Shown piece after piece: positions 36,119-46,880 of a stretch of 64,000 bases of DNA; within the stretch, counting starts at the first letter, position 1; every line of letters begins with the position of its first letter. The stretch spans positions 1-64,000 of the forward strand of contig WGNJ01000011.1 of the NCBI GenBank assembly GCA_016124635.1, in the 5' to 3' direction. Source of the DNA: Alphaproteobacteria bacterium (lineage in GTDB: Bacteria; Pseudomonadota; Alphaproteobacteria; Micropepsales; Micropepsaceae). A program made the position numbers and the translations under genes. The notes under the pieces were generated by a model. The model worked only from the letters and a program-made list of their open reading frames with translations, made no database searches and was not told where the DNA came from.

Positions 36119-36226
36119 CGATCTCTCGGCATTCGTTCAATAGCAGCGTGGAAACACTAGGAGACCCTAATCACAGGGGGCAAGCGCTAGCTGCGAGTTA
36201 CGTCAGCAATTGTTCGTAAGGATCCT

Positions 36227-37888
36227 TCAACCGGCGCGCGCGACCTCGACCTGAACAACCGAACGCTTGCCCCAGGTATCCTGCACAGCCCGGCGAACTG
36301 CGCGCCTCACCTCTTCGATAACCAATCGGTCGTCCTCCATGCGTCGCCCGCTGAGACGATCCACCGCATCCGCCGCAGCATCCTGCGCACTCTCAACTGC
36401 GTCTTCCGGAACACCGGCGGCAATTACAACTGGATCAAGTAAAACACGCCCTCGCTCATCGAGCACCACGGTTACGGCAATGTGGCCCGCAAAGCTCAGC
36501 GCGCGCCGCTGCTTCAACGTGATGTCGTTGCGTTCCGTAACGATGGTTCCGTCGAGCATCAGCCGTCCGTGTGGCGCCTCGTCGATAATTGTCGCGGCTC
36601 CTGGCGCCAACCGGACGATTGAGCCATTGGGCGCCAGTAGGGCTTCGGGAATCTGCAAAGATTTAGCAAGGCGCACATGCTCCGCGAGATGCCGGCGCTC
36701 GCCGTGTACAGGTACGGCAACGCGCGGACGCAGCCACGAATACATATCGGCTAACTCATCGCGCGCCGGATGCCCAGACACATGGACATCGTGATCCTCA
36801 GCCGAAATCACTTCGACTCCTCGCTCGGACAGATCGTTTTGCAGCGTATGAATCGCTTTCTCATTTCCAGGTATGACGCGCGACGAGAAGATGACTGCAT
36901 CCCCAGGACCGAGCGTCACGTTAGAATGCTCACCCGCCGCAATACGCGCCAGAGCCGCCCTCGGTTCACCCTGGCTCCCGGTACAGACATAGAGGACTCT
37001 GGCAGGCGGCAGGTTCGCTGCCGACACTTCGTCGATGAAGGCCGGCAAATCCTTCAGATACCCCGTCTCAATCGCCGCCGACGTGATCTTGTGCATAGAC
37101 CGGCCGACGAGCGCCACATGCCGCCCAAGTTTTGCGCCTGCACGGACGATCGACTGCAGCCGTGCGACGTTCGATGCGAAGGCGGTGACGGCGACCCTGC
37201 CCTTGCACATCGCAATCACGGCCTCGAGGCGCGACGCGACTTCGGCCTCCGAGCCGGAGCGGCCGGGCACGAAGACATTGGTCGAGTCGCAGATCGCCGC
37301 GAGTACCCCTTCCTCGCCCAGCCTTCGTAGCGCATCGACATCGGTTCGTCGCCCGATCATGGGCTGCGGATCGATCTTCCAGTCGCCCGTGTGCAACACG
37401 GTGCCAAGCGGCGTGCGGATGGCAATGCAATTCGGTTCGGGAATTGAATGGGTGATGTCGATGAACTCGAGCGAGAACGGTCCGAGTTGCAGTTCGCCGC
37501 CGAGCGGCACGATCTTCAACGGCACCTCGTCGAGCAGCCCTTGCTCGGCAAGCTTCCCGCGCACGAGCGCGGCCGTGAACGGCGTCGCGTAAACCGGCAC
37601 TCGCAGGCGCGGCCACAGATGCGCGACGGCGCCGATGTGGTCCTCGTGCGCGTGCGTCAGGACGATGGCCAGAAGCTGGTGTCGCCGTTCCTCGATGAAA
37701 CTGGGATCGGGCATGATGACTTCGATTCCCGGCGTCTCGTCGTCACCGAACATCACGCCGAGGTCCACCATGATGAACTGGCGGCGTGCTTCGGTGCCGT
37801 AGCCGTAGAGGTTGAGATTCATGCCGATCTCGCCCGCGCCGCCGAGCGGCACGAAGATCAGTTCTTCCCCTTCTTGTGGTGCGGCCAT
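36227..37888 (-). CDS. rnj: Ribonuclease J
   Basis: A 553-residue metallo-beta-lactamase / beta-CASP ribonuclease with 5'-3' exo- and endonuclease activity in RNA maturation and decay. The zinc site THAHEDHIGA (His79, His81, Asp83, His84) is intact, followed by HTGDWKIDPQP and the beta-CASP part. The C-terminal ~100 residues form the RNase J-specific domain. The frame stays open for another ~225 codons upstream, which is read-through over coaX in the wrong frame. The ATG at 37888, 11 bases after coaX, begins MAAPQEGEELIFVPLGGAGE and is the correct start. Confidence 0.95.
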   Translation of the reverse strand: MAAPQEGEELIFVPLGGAGEIGMNLNLYGYGTEARRQFIMVDLGVMFGDDETPGIEVIMPDPSFIEERRHQLLAIVLTHAHEDHIGAVAHLWPRLRVPVYATPFTAALVRGKLAEQGLLDEVPLKIVPLGGELQLGPFSLEFIDITHSIPEPNCIAIRTPLGTVLHTGDWKIDPQPMIGRRTDVDALRRLGEEGVLAAICDSTNVFVPGRSGSEAEVASRLEAVIAMCKGRVAVTAFASNVARLQSIVRAGAKLGRHVALVGRSMHKITSAAIETGYLKDLPAFIDEVSAANLPPARVLYVCTGSQGEPRAALARIAAGEHSNVTLGPGDAVIFSSRVIPGNEKAIHTLQNDLSERGVEVISAEDHDVHVSGHPARDELADMYSWLRPRVAVPVHGERRHLAEHVRLAKSLQIPEALLAPNGSIVRLAPGAATIIDEAPHGRLMLDGTIVTERNDITLKQRRALSFAGHIAVTVVLDERGRVLLDPVVIAAGVPEDAVESAQDAAADAVDRLSGRRMEDDRLVIEEVRRAVRRAVQDTWGKRSVVQVEVARAG

Positions 37889-37899
37889 CAATGGTTCGG

Positions 37900-38691
37900 C
37901 TACTGCGCCGCGCGCCGACGCTGCGCGATGTTGAGTTCGTAGATGTAGCGCAGGCCGCGAATGGTGAGGTCGCCGTCGAGCTTCTCGATCACCAACGAAT
38001 TCTGTCGGAAGAGATTGCCGAGACCGCCGGTCGCGATGACTTTCATCGGCTTGCCGTATTCCGCCTTGATGCGTGCCACCAGCCCCTCGATCAACCCGAC
38101 GTAACCCCAATAGACGCCCGACTGCATGGCCGGCACTGTATCCTTTCCGATCACGGCTTGCGGCCGCTCGATCGCGACCCGCGGCAACTGAGCCGCGGCA
38201 AGGTGGAGCGCCTCCATCGACAGATTGACGCCGGGCGCAATGATGCCGCCCTCGTACGACCCCTGCGCGCCGACGATGTCGAATGTCGTCGCGGTGCCGA
38301 AGTCGATGATGATGAGGTCGCCGCCGTAGTCCCGATGCGCCGCCAGTGCGTTGACGATGCGGTCGGCGCCGACCGCGCTCGGACGGTCGGTATTGATGCT
38401 GATGCCGACGTCGACGTCGGAGTCGCCGATCACCATCGGTGTCTGCCGGAAATACTTCGCGCACAGCCGGCGCAGATTGAATATCGCTTGCGGCACGACG
38501 CAGGCGATGATCGCGGATGTGATCGCCTTCGGGTCGATCCCCTCGAACTGCATCAATTGCGCCAGCCACACATAGTACTCGTCGGCCGTCCGCGTATCCT
38601 TTGTCGAGGCGCGAAATTGAGCTTTGACCTGATCGCCTTCGTAGACGGCGAAGACGATGTTGGTATTGCCTGCATCGATCGCGAGGAGCAT
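37900..38691 (-). CDS. coaX: Type III pantothenate kinase
   Basis: A 263-residue ASKHA-fold kinase for the first step of coenzyme A synthesis, insensitive to CoA feedback and needing a monovalent cation. The N-terminal phosphate loop LLAIDAGNTNIVFAVYEG (Asp6) and the later GADRIVNALAAH and DFGTATTFD segments are the family motifs. No coaA-type kinase is seen here. It follows birA by 12 bases in the conserved nuoN-birA-coaX-rnj series. Confidence 0.95.
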   Translation of the reverse strand: MLLAIDAGNTNIVFAVYEGDQVKAQFRASTKDTRTADEYYVWLAQLMQFEGIDPKAITSAIIACVVPQAIFNLRRLCAKYFRQTPMVIGDSDVDVGISINTDRPSAVGADRIVNALAAHRDYGGDLIIIDFGTATTFDIVGAQGSYEGGIIAPGVNLSMEALHLAAAQLPRVAIERPQAVIGKDTVPAMQSGVYWGYVGLIEGLVARIKAEYGKPMKVIATGGLGNLFRQNSLVIEKLDGDLTIRGLRYIYELNIAQRRRAAQ

Positions 38692-38703
38692 GGGCTCGTC
38701 CTG

Positions 38704-39456
38704 TCAGGGCGCAGCGAAGAAAACTTCGCCCGCAGTGATCGCACGGTTCGAACCGTCGGGCAAAGCCAGGAGCAAGGCACCGTCCTGGTCGAGTCCGCTG
38801 AATGTACCGTTAACGGTCTCGCCGGGCAGCCGTGCCGTTACGGTCTGGCCAATTCCGGCGGCGTACTCCAGCCACGCCTTTCGAATTGGCGCAAACCCGT
38901 TTGCGCGCCAAGTACGAAAATGCCGGTCCCAAGCTGCCGCGAGCTGAGTAAGAGCTTCACTTGGGGTGGGCGCTGTCGCGTGCGCTGAAATCGAAGTCGC
39001 AGGAAATGCGGAGGCCTCCGGTGAACGCGCAAGATTGACCCCGATACCGACAGCTAGCCACGGGAGCGTCTTCGAGCCACTGTCGCCCGACGACTCCAGT
39101 AAGATTCCGGCGACCTTGTTGCCGTCGATCAGCACATCGTTCGGCCACTTCACTTGAACCGTCGCGCCGGCGAGAAAATGTGAGACGGCATCCCGCACAG
39201 CCAAGGCTGCGACGAAGGACAAACGCGCCGCGTCCGCAGCGGCAACGCCCGGCGCCAACAACAGCGTGCAACTCAAGTTTCCGGTCGGTGACTCCCACGC
39301 GCGTCCGCGACGGCCGCGTCCGGCGGTTTGACGAAGGGCCCATATCCAAAGTGGTCCGCGTTCGCCCGCTTGCGCACGCCGGCGCGCCTCCTCATTCGTC
39401 GAGTCGATCTCCTCGAAGGACGCCAGTTCGTAGCCCTGGGGCAGAACCGGTTGCAC
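38704..39456 (-). CDS. birA: Biotin--[acetyl-CoA-carboxylase] ligase
   Basis: A 250-residue biotin protein ligase that forms biotinyl-AMP and transfers biotin to carboxylase carrier lysines. The motif GRGRRGRAWESPTGNL and the KWPNDVLIDGNKVAGIL block are clear. The N-terminal DNA-binding domain of E. coli BirA is absent, so it is a monofunctional ligase and not a repressor. The start is GTG at 39456, six bases after the nuoN stop. Confidence 0.94.
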   Translation of the reverse strand: MQPVLPQGYELASFEEIDSTNEEARRRAQAGERGPLWIWALRQTAGRGRRGRAWESPTGNLSCTLLLAPGVAAADAARLSFVAALAVRDAVSHFLAGATVQVKWPNDVLIDGNKVAGILLESSGDSGSKTLPWLAVGIGVNLARSPEASAFPATSISAHATAPTPSEALTQLAAAWDRHFRTWRANGFAPIRKAWLEYAAGIGQTVTARLPGETVNGTFSGLDQDGALLLALPDGSNRAITAGEVFFAAP

Positions 39457-39462
39457 GGGATC

Positions 39463-40911
39463 CTACCTGAAAAGACTCTGCGCCGCCGCCTGCGCCGCAT
39501 CCACGAGCGGTCCCGGCACGAACACCAGTACCAAGACGAACGCGCCGGATGCGCCGAGCAGCGCTGCGTTCACGATACCCGGCGGCTTCTCGAACGCGGC
39601 CGCCGGCTTCTCGAAAAACATCAGCCGCACGATGTTGATGTAGTAGTAGGCGCCGATCACGCTGGTGACGAAGCCGATGATCGCAAGCGCGTAAAGATGC
39701 GCGTGCACCACCGCGAGGAAGACGAACCACTTTCCGAAGAATCCGGCCAACGGCGGGATGCCGGCGAGGCTGAACATCATGATCGCAAGCAGATAGGCGC
39801 TTGTCGGATCGCGCTCGGAGAGGCCCGAAAGGTCGCGGATGTCTTCGACCGCTCGGCCGTTCCGGCGCATCATCATGATGATGATGAAGGTGCCGATCGT
39901 CATCGCCAGATAGATGACGAGGTAGATCAGAACGCCTTCGACCCCTTCCGGCGTCGCGGCAGCAAAACCCAGAAGCGCGTAACCCATATGGCCGATCGAC
40001 GAGTAGGCCATGAGGCGCTTGATGTTCGCTTGCCCGATCGCCGCGACCGCGCCGAGGATCATGGAGGCAACCGAGATCAGCGCGATGATCTGAAACCATT
40101 GATGGCTGGCGCCGGCAAACGGTCCGAAGACGACCCGCAGAAAGAGCGCCATCGCTGCGAGCTTGGGCGCCGCCGCAAAGAAAGCCGTGACCGGGGTCGG
40201 CGAGCCCTCGTAGACGTCAGGCGTCCACATGTGGAACGGGACGGCGGAGACCTTGAAGGCAAGGCCGGCGAGCAGAAACACCAAGCCCACGACCAAGCCG
40301 ATCGACATGCCTCCGGCTGATATCACGCTTGCGATCGCTCCGAAATTTGTCGAGCCCGTGAAGCCGTAGATCAGGCTGGCACCGTAGAGCAGCATTCCCG
40401 ACGACAGCGCACCGAGAACGAAGTACTTCAGCCCGGCTTCGCTCGATTTGGCCCTATCGCGCGCGAACGACGCCAGCACGTAGAGCGCCAAGCTTTGCAG
40501 CTCCAGCCCGAGATAGAGCACGATCAGATCGTTAGCCGAGATCATCACCAACATGCCGAGCGTCGACATCACGACGAGCAACGGATATTCGAACCGCGTC
40601 AGCTTTTCGTCGCGCAGATATTCGATCGACATCAGAAGCGTGAGCGCCGAGCCCGCGAGCACGGTCAACTTCATGAACCGCCCGAACGGATCGGCGATCA
40701 TGCCGTCGCCGAAAGCGAGCACCCGCCCCTCGGCACCGTTGATAACGAAGAACGCGGTCAACGCGAATAGCGCGACGCAGGCCCAGGTGACCGTCTCGGA
40801 AAACCGGTCGCCGGAAAACACGCCGACGAGCAACAGCAACATGCCGCCGATCGCCAGCGACAGCTCCGGCGCAAACGCTTGTGCATCGATGAGGAGTTGC
40901 GCGTCTGTCAT
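39463..40911 (-). CDS. nuoN: NADH-quinone oxidoreductase subunit N
   Basis: A 482-residue antiporter-like membrane subunit of complex I with about 14 helices. The quinone-oxidoreductase / Mrp signature region [20 protein letters not shown], with the [11 protein letters not shown]-type helix ([15 protein letters not shown]), is present. The open frame extends upstream, but the ATG at 40911 overlaps the nuoM stop by four bases and is followed by [13 protein letters not shown]. Last gene of the nuo operon. Confidence 0.96.
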   Translation of the reverse strand: MTDAQLLIDAQAFAPELSLAIGGMLLLLVGVFSGDRFSETVTWACVALFALTAFFVINGAEGRVLAFGDGMIADPFGRFMKLTVLAGSALTLLMSIEYLRDEKLTRFEYPLLVVMSTLGMLVMISANDLIVLYLGLELQSLALYVLASFARDRAKSSEAGLKYFVLGALSSGMLLYGASLIYGFTGSTNFGAIASVISAGGMSIGLVVGLVFLLAGLAFKVSAVPFHMWTPDVYEGSPTPVTAFFAAAPKLAAMALFLRVVFGPFAGASHQWFQIIALISVASMILGAVAAIGQANIKRLMAYSSIGHMGYALLGFAAATPEGVEGVLIYLVIYLAMTIGTFIIIMMMRRNGRAVEDIRDLSGLSERDPTSAYLLAIMMFSLAGIPPLAGFFGKWFVFLAVVHAHLYALAIIGFVTSVIGAYYYINIVRLMFFEKPAAAFEKPPGIVNAALLGASGAFVLVLVFVPGPLVDAAQAAAQSLFR

Positions 40912-42425
40912 CGATTGGCTGCCATTTCCGGCGTTGGCGCTGCCTCGGCCGTATCGAGTTTGCTCTTGATCCCGGCGAGTGTCTGTTCGACTGCGCCGCC
41001 GGTCATATGGAAAATCGGCGCCGGATAGAAGCCGAAGAAAAGCGTCGCCGCGACGAGCGGAACCATGAACAGAACCTCGCGCATGTTCATATCCGGGATG
41101 TTCTGCAGCGAGGGCTTCTCGAGCTTGCCGAACATAACGCGGGCATAGAGCCAAAGCATGTAGGCCGCGCTCAAGATGACGCCGGTGGTCGCAAAGATCG
41201 CGACCCAGGTATTCACCTGATAGACGCCCACGAGAGACAGAAATTCGCCGACGAAGCCGGTCGTGCCGGGCAATCCGACATTGCCGAGTGTGAACACCAT
41301 GAAGACCGCGGCGTAGATCGGCATGCGGTTGACCAGGCCGCCATAGGCTTTGATCTCACGCGTGTGCATGCGGTCGTAGATCACGCCGACGCAAAGGAAG
41401 AGAGCGGCCGAGATGAAGCCGTGGCTGATCATCTGCACCACCGCGCCGTCGACGCCCTGCCGGTTGAGCGCGAAGAGCCCCATCGTCACGAAGCCCATAT
41501 GGGCGACCGACGAATAGGCGATCAGCTTCTTGATGTCCTCCTGCGCCAAGGCGACGAGCGAGGTGTAGATGATCGCGACGATACTGAGCGTGAACATCAT
41601 CGGCGCGAAGTAGAGCGACGCGTCCGGGAACATCGGCAGCGAGAAGCGCAGAAAACCGTAGCCGCCCATCTTCAAGAGAATGCCGGCCAGGATCACCGAA
41701 CCGGCCGTCGGCGCCTCGACGTGTGCGTCCGGCAGCCACGTGTGCACCGGCCACATCGGCAGCTTCACCGCGAACGACGCCAGGAACGCGAGGAACAGCC
41801 AGAGCTGCATATCGCGCGGGAAGTGATAGGCCATCAGCGTCGGAATGTCGGTCGTCCCGGCCGTCACGTACATCGCCATGATGGCGATAAGCATCAGCAC
41901 CGAGCCGAGCAACGTATAGAGGAAGAACTTGAAGGACGCGTAGACGCGGCGCGGCCCGCCCCAAATACCGATGATCAAGAACATCGGTATCAAGCCGCCC
42001 TCGAAGAACAGGTAGAACACCAGGATATCGAGCGACGTGAAGACGCCGATCATCAGCGTCTCGAGCACGAGAAACGCGATCATGTACTCCTTGACGCGCG
42101 TTTCGATCGCAGCGCTTGCCCAGATGCAGATCGGCATCAAGAACGCGGTCAGGAGGACGAAGGGAAGCGAGATACCGTCGACGCCCATCTTGTAGTGGAT
42201 GGTGCCGCCGAGCCACGCAAAACCTTCCACCATCTGGAAGCCACGTTTGGTGGAATCGAAGTAGACGAACCAAGCGTAGAGGGCGATTCCAAAGGTAACG
42301 ACCGTGGTATAGCCGGCGATCTGCCGCGCGAAGGTGTCGCCGTGCGGCCCCTTGGGCGCCATCAAGATGATGAGCAAAACGCCGACGAGGGGGAAGAACG
42401 TGAGCGCGGAGAGGATTGGCATCAT
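40908..42425 (-). CDS. nuoM: NADH-quinone oxidoreductase subunit M
   Basis: A 505-residue antiporter-like proton-pumping subunit of complex I. The conserved [20 protein letters not shown] and [20 protein letters not shown] helices carry the key lysines of the proton channel. The start ATG overlaps the nuoL stop (ATGA). The plus strand carries a 473-codon antisense ORF, which is a codon-bias artefact. Confidence 0.96.
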   Translation of the reverse strand: MMPILSALTFFPLVGVLLIILMAPKGPHGDTFARQIAGYTTVVTFGIALYAWFVYFDSTKRGFQMVEGFAWLGGTIHYKMGVDGISLPFVLLTAFLMPICIWASAAIETRVKEYMIAFLVLETLMIGVFTSLDILVFYLFFEGGLIPMFLIIGIWGGPRRVYASFKFFLYTLLGSVLMLIAIMAMYVTAGTTDIPTLMAYHFPRDMQLWLFLAFLASFAVKLPMWPVHTWLPDAHVEAPTAGSVILAGILLKMGGYGFLRFSLPMFPDASLYFAPMMFTLSIVAIIYTSLVALAQEDIKKLIAYSSVAHMGFVTMGLFALNRQGVDGAVVQMISHGFISAALFLCVGVIYDRMHTREIKAYGGLVNRMPIYAAVFMVFTLGNVGLPGTTGFVGEFLSLVGVYQVNTWVAIFATTGVILSAAYMLWLYARVMFGKLEKPSLQNIPDMNMREVLFMVPLVAATLFFGFYPAPIFHMTGGAVEQTLAGIKSKLDTAEAAPTPEMAANR

Positions 42426-44374
42426 TGACCAAATCCTCCGACGAAGTACGTCACGAAGATCACCACGCCGAGCAGCATCGCGAACGCGTAGTGATAGACG
42501 TAGCCGCTCTGCAGCTTCACGACTTGGCGCGTCCAGTCGACGACGCCGGCGGCCACGCCGTCAGGCCCGATACCGTCGATGATCTTGCCGTCGCCGAGCT
42601 TCCAAAGCTGGCGCCCGATCCATTTTGCTGGCCGGACGAAAATCAGATCATAGAGTTCGTCGAAGTACCACTTGTTGTACAGGAAGAGGTACAGCGGCCC
42701 GCGCCGTGCAGCGAGCTTCGCCGGCAACTCCGGATGATCAATATAATAGTACCAGGCGATGATGTAGCCGAGCAGCATCATCACGGTCGGTGAGAACTTC
42801 GCCCATTCAGGTATCGCCTCACGCGCCTCCAGCGCGTTGTGCGCCGGCAGTTGCGCGATGGCGCCGTGCCAGAACGCGACGTGCTCTTCCGTGATGAAGT
42901 GGCCGAAATAGTTCGCGAACAGCGGCCACCCGGCGATCACGGCGCCGGCGGCCAAGATCATCAGCGGAATCCACATCACTGTCGGCGCGTCGTGCGCATG
43001 ATCGAGGTCATGCACGTTGTCGCCTTTGTAGCGGCCGTGGAATGTCATGAAGATGAGGCGCCACGAGTAGAAGGACGTCATGCCCGCCGCAATGACCAAA
43101 AGGACGAAGGCGTACGTGCCGACCGTCGAATGCGCCGCGAGCGTGCTCTCGATGATGGCGTCTTTCGACCAAAAGCCCGAGAAGAAGACCGGAAAGCCCG
43201 TGAGCGAAAGCGTGCCGACGCACATCAAGATGTACGTCCACGGAATGATCTTGTAGAGCGCGCCCATCTTGCGCATGTCCTGCTCGTCGTGCAGCGCATG
43301 GATCACCGCACCCGCACCGAGGAAGAGCAGCGCTTTGAAGAAAGCGTGCGTAAAGAGGTGGAACATGGCGGCCTGGTACGCCGACACGCCTGCCGCCGCG
43401 AACATGTAGCCAAGCTGACTGCACGTCGAATAGGCGATCACCCGCTTGATGTCGTTCTGGAAGAGGCCGACGGTCGCCGCGAAGAAAGCGGTCGTCGCAC
43501 CTATGATCGTGACAAACGCCAGGGCCGTGGGCGCCAGTTCGAACAGCGGCGAACAGCGGCACACCAGGAACACGCCGGCCGTAACCATCGTCGCCGCGTG
43601 AATGAGGGCCGAAACCGGCGTCGGGCCTTCCATCGCATCCGGCAGCCACGTGTGGAGCATGAACTGGGCCGACTTGCCCATCGCTCCCATGAACAGCAGC
43701 AGGCAGATGGTCGTCAAAATATCGACGTCATAGCCTGCGAAATTAAATGTCTGGCCTGCCTTGCTGCCTGCCGCCTCAAAGACCGTTGTGAAGTCCAGAG
43801 AACGGAAGACGAAGAAGATCGCCATCAAGCCGAGGGCGAATCCGAAATCGCCGACGCGATTGACGACAAAGGCCTTGATTGCCGCAGCGTTGGCCGAGGG
43901 CCGCGTGTACCAGAATCCGATGAGCAGGTAGGAGGCTAGACCGACGCCCTCCCATCCGAAGAACATCTGCACGAAATTGTCGGAGGTCACGAGCGCGAGC
44001 ATCGCGAACGTGAAAAGCGACAGATACGAGAAGAAGCGCGGCCGGTGCTCGTCGTGCTCCATATAGCCGATCGAGTAGACGTGCACGAGCGAAGAGACCA
44101 CGGTAACGACGACCAGCATCACCGCCGTCAACGTGTCGATGCGCAGCGCCCAGTCGACTTGCAGCTCGCCGGAATCGAGGAAAGAAAACAGATGCACCGT
44201 CTCGGTGTGGTGTTGGAGTGCGACCTCGTAGAAGGCCCAGAGCGAAAACACGGCCGAAACGCACAGGAAGAACGTCGCCAGATACTCGGCGCCGTGCTTG
44301 CCCATGTAGCGGCCGAACAGCCCCGCGATGATCGCGCCGGCGAGCGGGAAGAAGACGATGAGTTCGTAAAGCAC
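42422..44374 (-). CDS. nuoL: NADH-quinone oxidoreductase subunit L
   Basis: A 650-residue antiporter-like subunit of complex I with 14 core helices plus the long amphipathic C-terminal helix that braces the membrane arm. [20 protein letters not shown] and [16 protein letters not shown] match the proton-channel helices. The start codon is GTG at 44374, seven bases after nuoK. Confidence 0.96.
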   Translation of the reverse strand: MLYELIVFFPLAGAIIAGLFGRYMGKHGAEYLATFFLCVSAVFSLWAFYEVALQHHTETVHLFSFLDSGELQVDWALRIDTLTAVMLVVVTVVSSLVHVYSIGYMEHDEHRPRFFSYLSLFTFAMLALVTSDNFVQMFFGWEGVGLASYLLIGFWYTRPSANAAAIKAFVVNRVGDFGFALGLMAIFFVFRSLDFTTVFEAAGSKAGQTFNFAGYDVDILTTICLLLFMGAMGKSAQFMLHTWLPDAMEGPTPVSALIHAATMVTAGVFLVCRCSPLFELAPTALAFVTIIGATTAFFAATVGLFQNDIKRVIAYSTCSQLGYMFAAAGVSAYQAAMFHLFTHAFFKALLFLGAGAVIHALHDEQDMRKMGALYKIIPWTYILMCVGTLSLTGFPVFFSGFWSKDAIIESTLAAHSTVGTYAFVLLVIAAGMTSFYSWRLIFMTFHGRYKGDNVHDLDHAHDAPTVMWIPLMILAAGAVIAGWPLFANYFGHFITEEHVAFWHGAIAQLPAHNALEAREAIPEWAKFSPTVMMLLGYIIAWYYYIDHPELPAKLAARRGPLYLFLYNKWYFDELYDLIFVRPAKWIGRQLWKLGDGKIIDGIGPDGVAAGVVDWTRQVVKLQSGYVYHYAFAMLLGVVIFVTYFVGGFGQ

Positions 44375-44381
44375 GCGTCCC

Positions 44382-44690
44382 CTATCCCTTCATGATGTTC
44401 AGGTCTTCCACCGCGATCGTGCCGCGGTTGCGGAAGTAGACGACCAAGATGGCAAGGCCGATTGCGGCCTCCGCCGCAGCGACGGTGAGCACGAACAGCG
44501 CGAATACTTGGCCCGTCAAATCGCCGACGAAGGTCGAGAACGCGACCAGGTTGATGTTGACGGCAAGCAACATCAGCTCGATCGACATCAAAATGATGAT
44601 GACATTCTTGCGGTTGAGAAAGATGCCGAAGATGCCGATCGTGAAGAGCGCGGCGGCGACGGTCAGGTAGTGCTCCAGCCCGATTTCCAT
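44382..44690 (-). CDS. nuoK: NADH-quinone oxidoreductase subunit K
   Basis: A 102-residue three-helix membrane subunit of complex I. The helix 2 glutamates in [18 protein letters not shown] and the helix 3 glutamate in [13 protein letters not shown], essential for proton transfer along the central axis, are present. Length equals the family norm. It lies four bases after nuoJ. Confidence 0.97.
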   Translation of the reverse strand: MEIGLEHYLTVAAALFTIGIFGIFLNRKNVIIILMSIELMLLAVNINLVAFSTFVGDLTGQVFALFVLTVAAAEAAIGLAILVVYFRNRGTIAVEDLNIMKG

Positions 44691-44694
44691 TCGT

Positions 44695-45321
44695 TCAAAT
44701 CCCCTCGCCCGGCCGCACCTTGCGCAATTCGACGGCTTGCTCGCGCGTACGTCCCAGCTGCGTGGCGACCTTTTGTCGCCGGACGCCTTCGCGCTGACGC
44801 AGCGTCAGCACGATCGCGCCGATCATGGCGACCAGCAGGATCATGCCGGCCAGCTGAAAGGCGTGGACGTAGTTGGTGTAGAGCACGCGTCCGAGCGCCT
44901 CTGTGTTTGTGACACCGGCAGGCGTCGGTGTGCTCGCATGATGCATCGCTTCGGGCGAGATCACCCAAGCGCTGCCAACCGAGATGAGTTCGAGCAGCAG
45001 GACGAACCCGATGGCGCCGCCGATCGGCAAATACGTCAAGAAGCCCTGCCTCAGCTGCGCGAAGTCGATGTCGAGCATCATCACGACAAAGAGGAAGAGG
45101 ACGGCGACGGCGCCGACGTAGACGACCACGAGCACCATTGCCAGGAATTCGGCGCCCATGAGCACGAACAATGCGGCGGCGTTGAAAAACGTCAGGATCA
45201 AGAACAGGACTGAGTGCACCGGATTGCGCGAACTCACTACCAGCAAGGCGGAGATCACGGTTACGGTCGCAAACACGTAAAAGGCGATTGCAGCCAGCAC
45301 GTTTGCTTCGTCCTCATTCAC
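44695..45321 (-). CDS. nuoJ: NADH-quinone oxidoreductase subunit J
   Basis: A 208-residue, five-helix membrane subunit of complex I. Helix 3 with [20 protein letters not shown] contains the pi-bulge region near the quinone tunnel. The start is GTG at 45321; an ATG four bases further is out of frame. A 47-base gap with no gene separates it from nuoI. Confidence 0.95.
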   Translation of the reverse strand: MNEDEANVLAAIAFYVFATVTVISALLVVSSRNPVHSVLFLILTFFNAAALFVLMGAEFLAMVLVVVYVGAVAVLFLFVVMMLDIDFAQLRQGFLTYLPIGGAIGFVLLLELISVGSAWVISPEAMHHASTPTPAGVTNTEALGRVLYTNYVHAFQLAGMILLVAMIGAIVLTLRQREGVRRQKVATQLGRTREQAVELRKVRPGEGI

Positions 45322-45368
45322 AAAAGGGCCTGAGGGACCTCAGACCGTCAGAACATTCGAAACGCGTC

Positions 45369-45848
45369 TCAGCGGTAAGGCGCGTCCAACTCTAAATTCT
45401 TCGCGATCTCGCGCTCCCACCGATCGCCGTTCGCGAGCAACTTCGCCTTGTCGTAAAGCAGCTCCTCGCGGGTCTCGGTAGAGAACTCGAAATTCGGGCC
45501 TTCGACGATCGCATCGACCGGGCAAGCTTCCTGGCAGAAGCCGCAATAGATGCACTTGACCATGTCGATGTCGTAGCGCGTCGTACGGCGCGAGCCGTCA
45601 TCGCGCGGCTCGGCCTCAATGGTGATCGCTTGCGCGGGGCAAATCGCCTCGCAGAGCTTGCAGGCGATGCAGCGCTCCTCTCCGTTCGCGTAGCGGCGCA
45701 GGGCATGCTCGCCGCGAAAGCGCGGGCTGAGCGGACCCTTTTCGAACGGATAGTTCAACGTCACCTTCGGCCGGAACAGATACTTCGTCGCGAGCCATAG
45801 CCCCGCGATGAGGTCGACCAGGAAGAAGCTGTTGACGCGATGTCTCAT
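45369..45848 (-). CDS. nuoI: NADH-quinone oxidoreductase subunit I
   Basis: A 159-residue peripheral subunit carrying the two [4Fe-4S] clusters N6a and N6b. The ferredoxin-type motifs [12 protein letters not shown] and [12 protein letters not shown] are intact and pass electrons to NuoB. An N-terminal amphipathic helix anchors it to the membrane arm. Length is typical of alphaproteobacteria. Confidence 0.97.
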   Translation of the reverse strand: MRHRVNSFFLVDLIAGLWLATKYLFRPKVTLNYPFEKGPLSPRFRGEHALRRYANGEERCIACKLCEAICPAQAITIEAEPRDDGSRRTTRYDIDMVKCIYCGFCQEACPVDAIVEGPNFEFSTETREELLYDKAKLLANGDRWEREIAKNLELDAPYR

Positions 45849-45857
45849 GGGCGCCTC

Positions 45858-46877
45858 TCAATGCAACTTGTCGAGGGCGAGGAGATAGCCCGAGGTCACC
45901 ACGACCCAGAGCAGCGAAAACGGCAGGAACATCTTCCAGCCGATCCGCATCAGCTGATCGTAGCGATAGCGCGGCACGATCGCCTTCACCATTGCGAACA
46001 GGAAGAACATGACCCAGATCTTGATCACGAACCAGCCGATGTCCGGTATCCAAGTGAACGGCGCAACCTCGAACGGCGCGTGCCAGCCGCCTAGGAAAAG
46101 GATGCTCGCCATCGCACACATCAGCACGATGTTCAGATACTCGCCGATCATGAACAGCAGATACGGTGTCGACGAATATTCGACCTGATAGCCGGCGACG
46201 AGCTCGGACTCAGCTTCCGGCAAATCGAAGGGCGGGCGGTTCGTCTCGGCGAGTGCTGAGATGAAGAACACGATCCCCATGGGGAACAGGATTCCGAACA
46301 GATTCCAATTCCAGAAACCGCCGGCCTGCGCGTCGACGATCTTGGACAGGTTGAGCGACCCCGCGACCAGCAAGACTGTGATGATGACGAAGCCGATCGA
46401 AACCTCGTAGGACACCATCTGCGCCGCCGAGCGCAAACTGCCCAGGAACGGATATTTCGAATTCGACGCCCAACCACCCATGATGATGCCGTAGACGCCG
46501 AGAGACGAGATCGCAAAGAGGTAGAGAATACCGACATTGATGTCGGCGACGACCCAGCGGTTTGCGACCGGCACCACGGCCCATCCGCCCATGGCCAGGG
46601 TGAAGCTGACCAGAGGCGCGAGCAGAAAGATGACCTTGTTCGCGCCCGAAGGAACGATCGATTCCTTCAGTACGAATTTGAAGAAGTCGGCAAACGATTG
46701 AAGCAAGCCGTACGGGCCTACAACGTTCGGCCCACGGCGCAGCGCGACTGCCGCCCAAATCTTGCGGTCGAACAACAGCAAGAAGGCGAGCATGATCAAT
46801 AGTCCGACCATCAGCCCCAGCATCGGCAACACGAGCCAGAACAACGGCACGACGATGGTGGTGAGAAACTCTTCCAT
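45858..46877 (-). CDS. nuoH: NADH-quinone oxidoreductase subunit H
   Basis: A 339-residue, eight-helix membrane subunit at the quinone-binding heel of complex I. The conserved [14 protein letters not shown] loop and the acidic [20 protein letters not shown] loop, which lines the quinone tunnel, are present. It lies three bases after nuoG and nine before nuoI. Confidence 0.97.
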   Translation of the reverse strand: MEEFLTTIVVPLFWLVLPMLGLMVGLLIMLAFLLLFDRKIWAAVALRRGPNVVGPYGLLQSFADFFKFVLKESIVPSGANKVIFLLAPLVSFTLAMGGWAVVPVANRWVVADINVGILYLFAISSLGVYGIIMGGWASNSKYPFLGSLRSAAQMVSYEVSIGFVIITVLLVAGSLNLSKIVDAQAGGFWNWNLFGILFPMGIVFFISALAETNRPPFDLPEAESELVAGYQVEYSSTPYLLFMIGEYLNIVLMCAMASILFLGGWHAPFEVAPFTWIPDIGWFVIKIWVMFFLFAMVKAIVPRYRYDQLMRIGWKMFLPFSLLWVVVTSGYLLALDKLH

Positions 46878-46880
46878 CGC

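Noticed and set aside
36227-38569. Extended RNase J frame of 780 codons
   Set aside because: The first ~225 codons read through coaX in the wrong frame; the RNase J start at 37888 is clear.
41007-42428. 473-codon ORF antisense to nuoM
   Set aside because: Charged, low-complexity translation without any recognisable domain; typical mirror frame of a GC-rich membrane protein gene.
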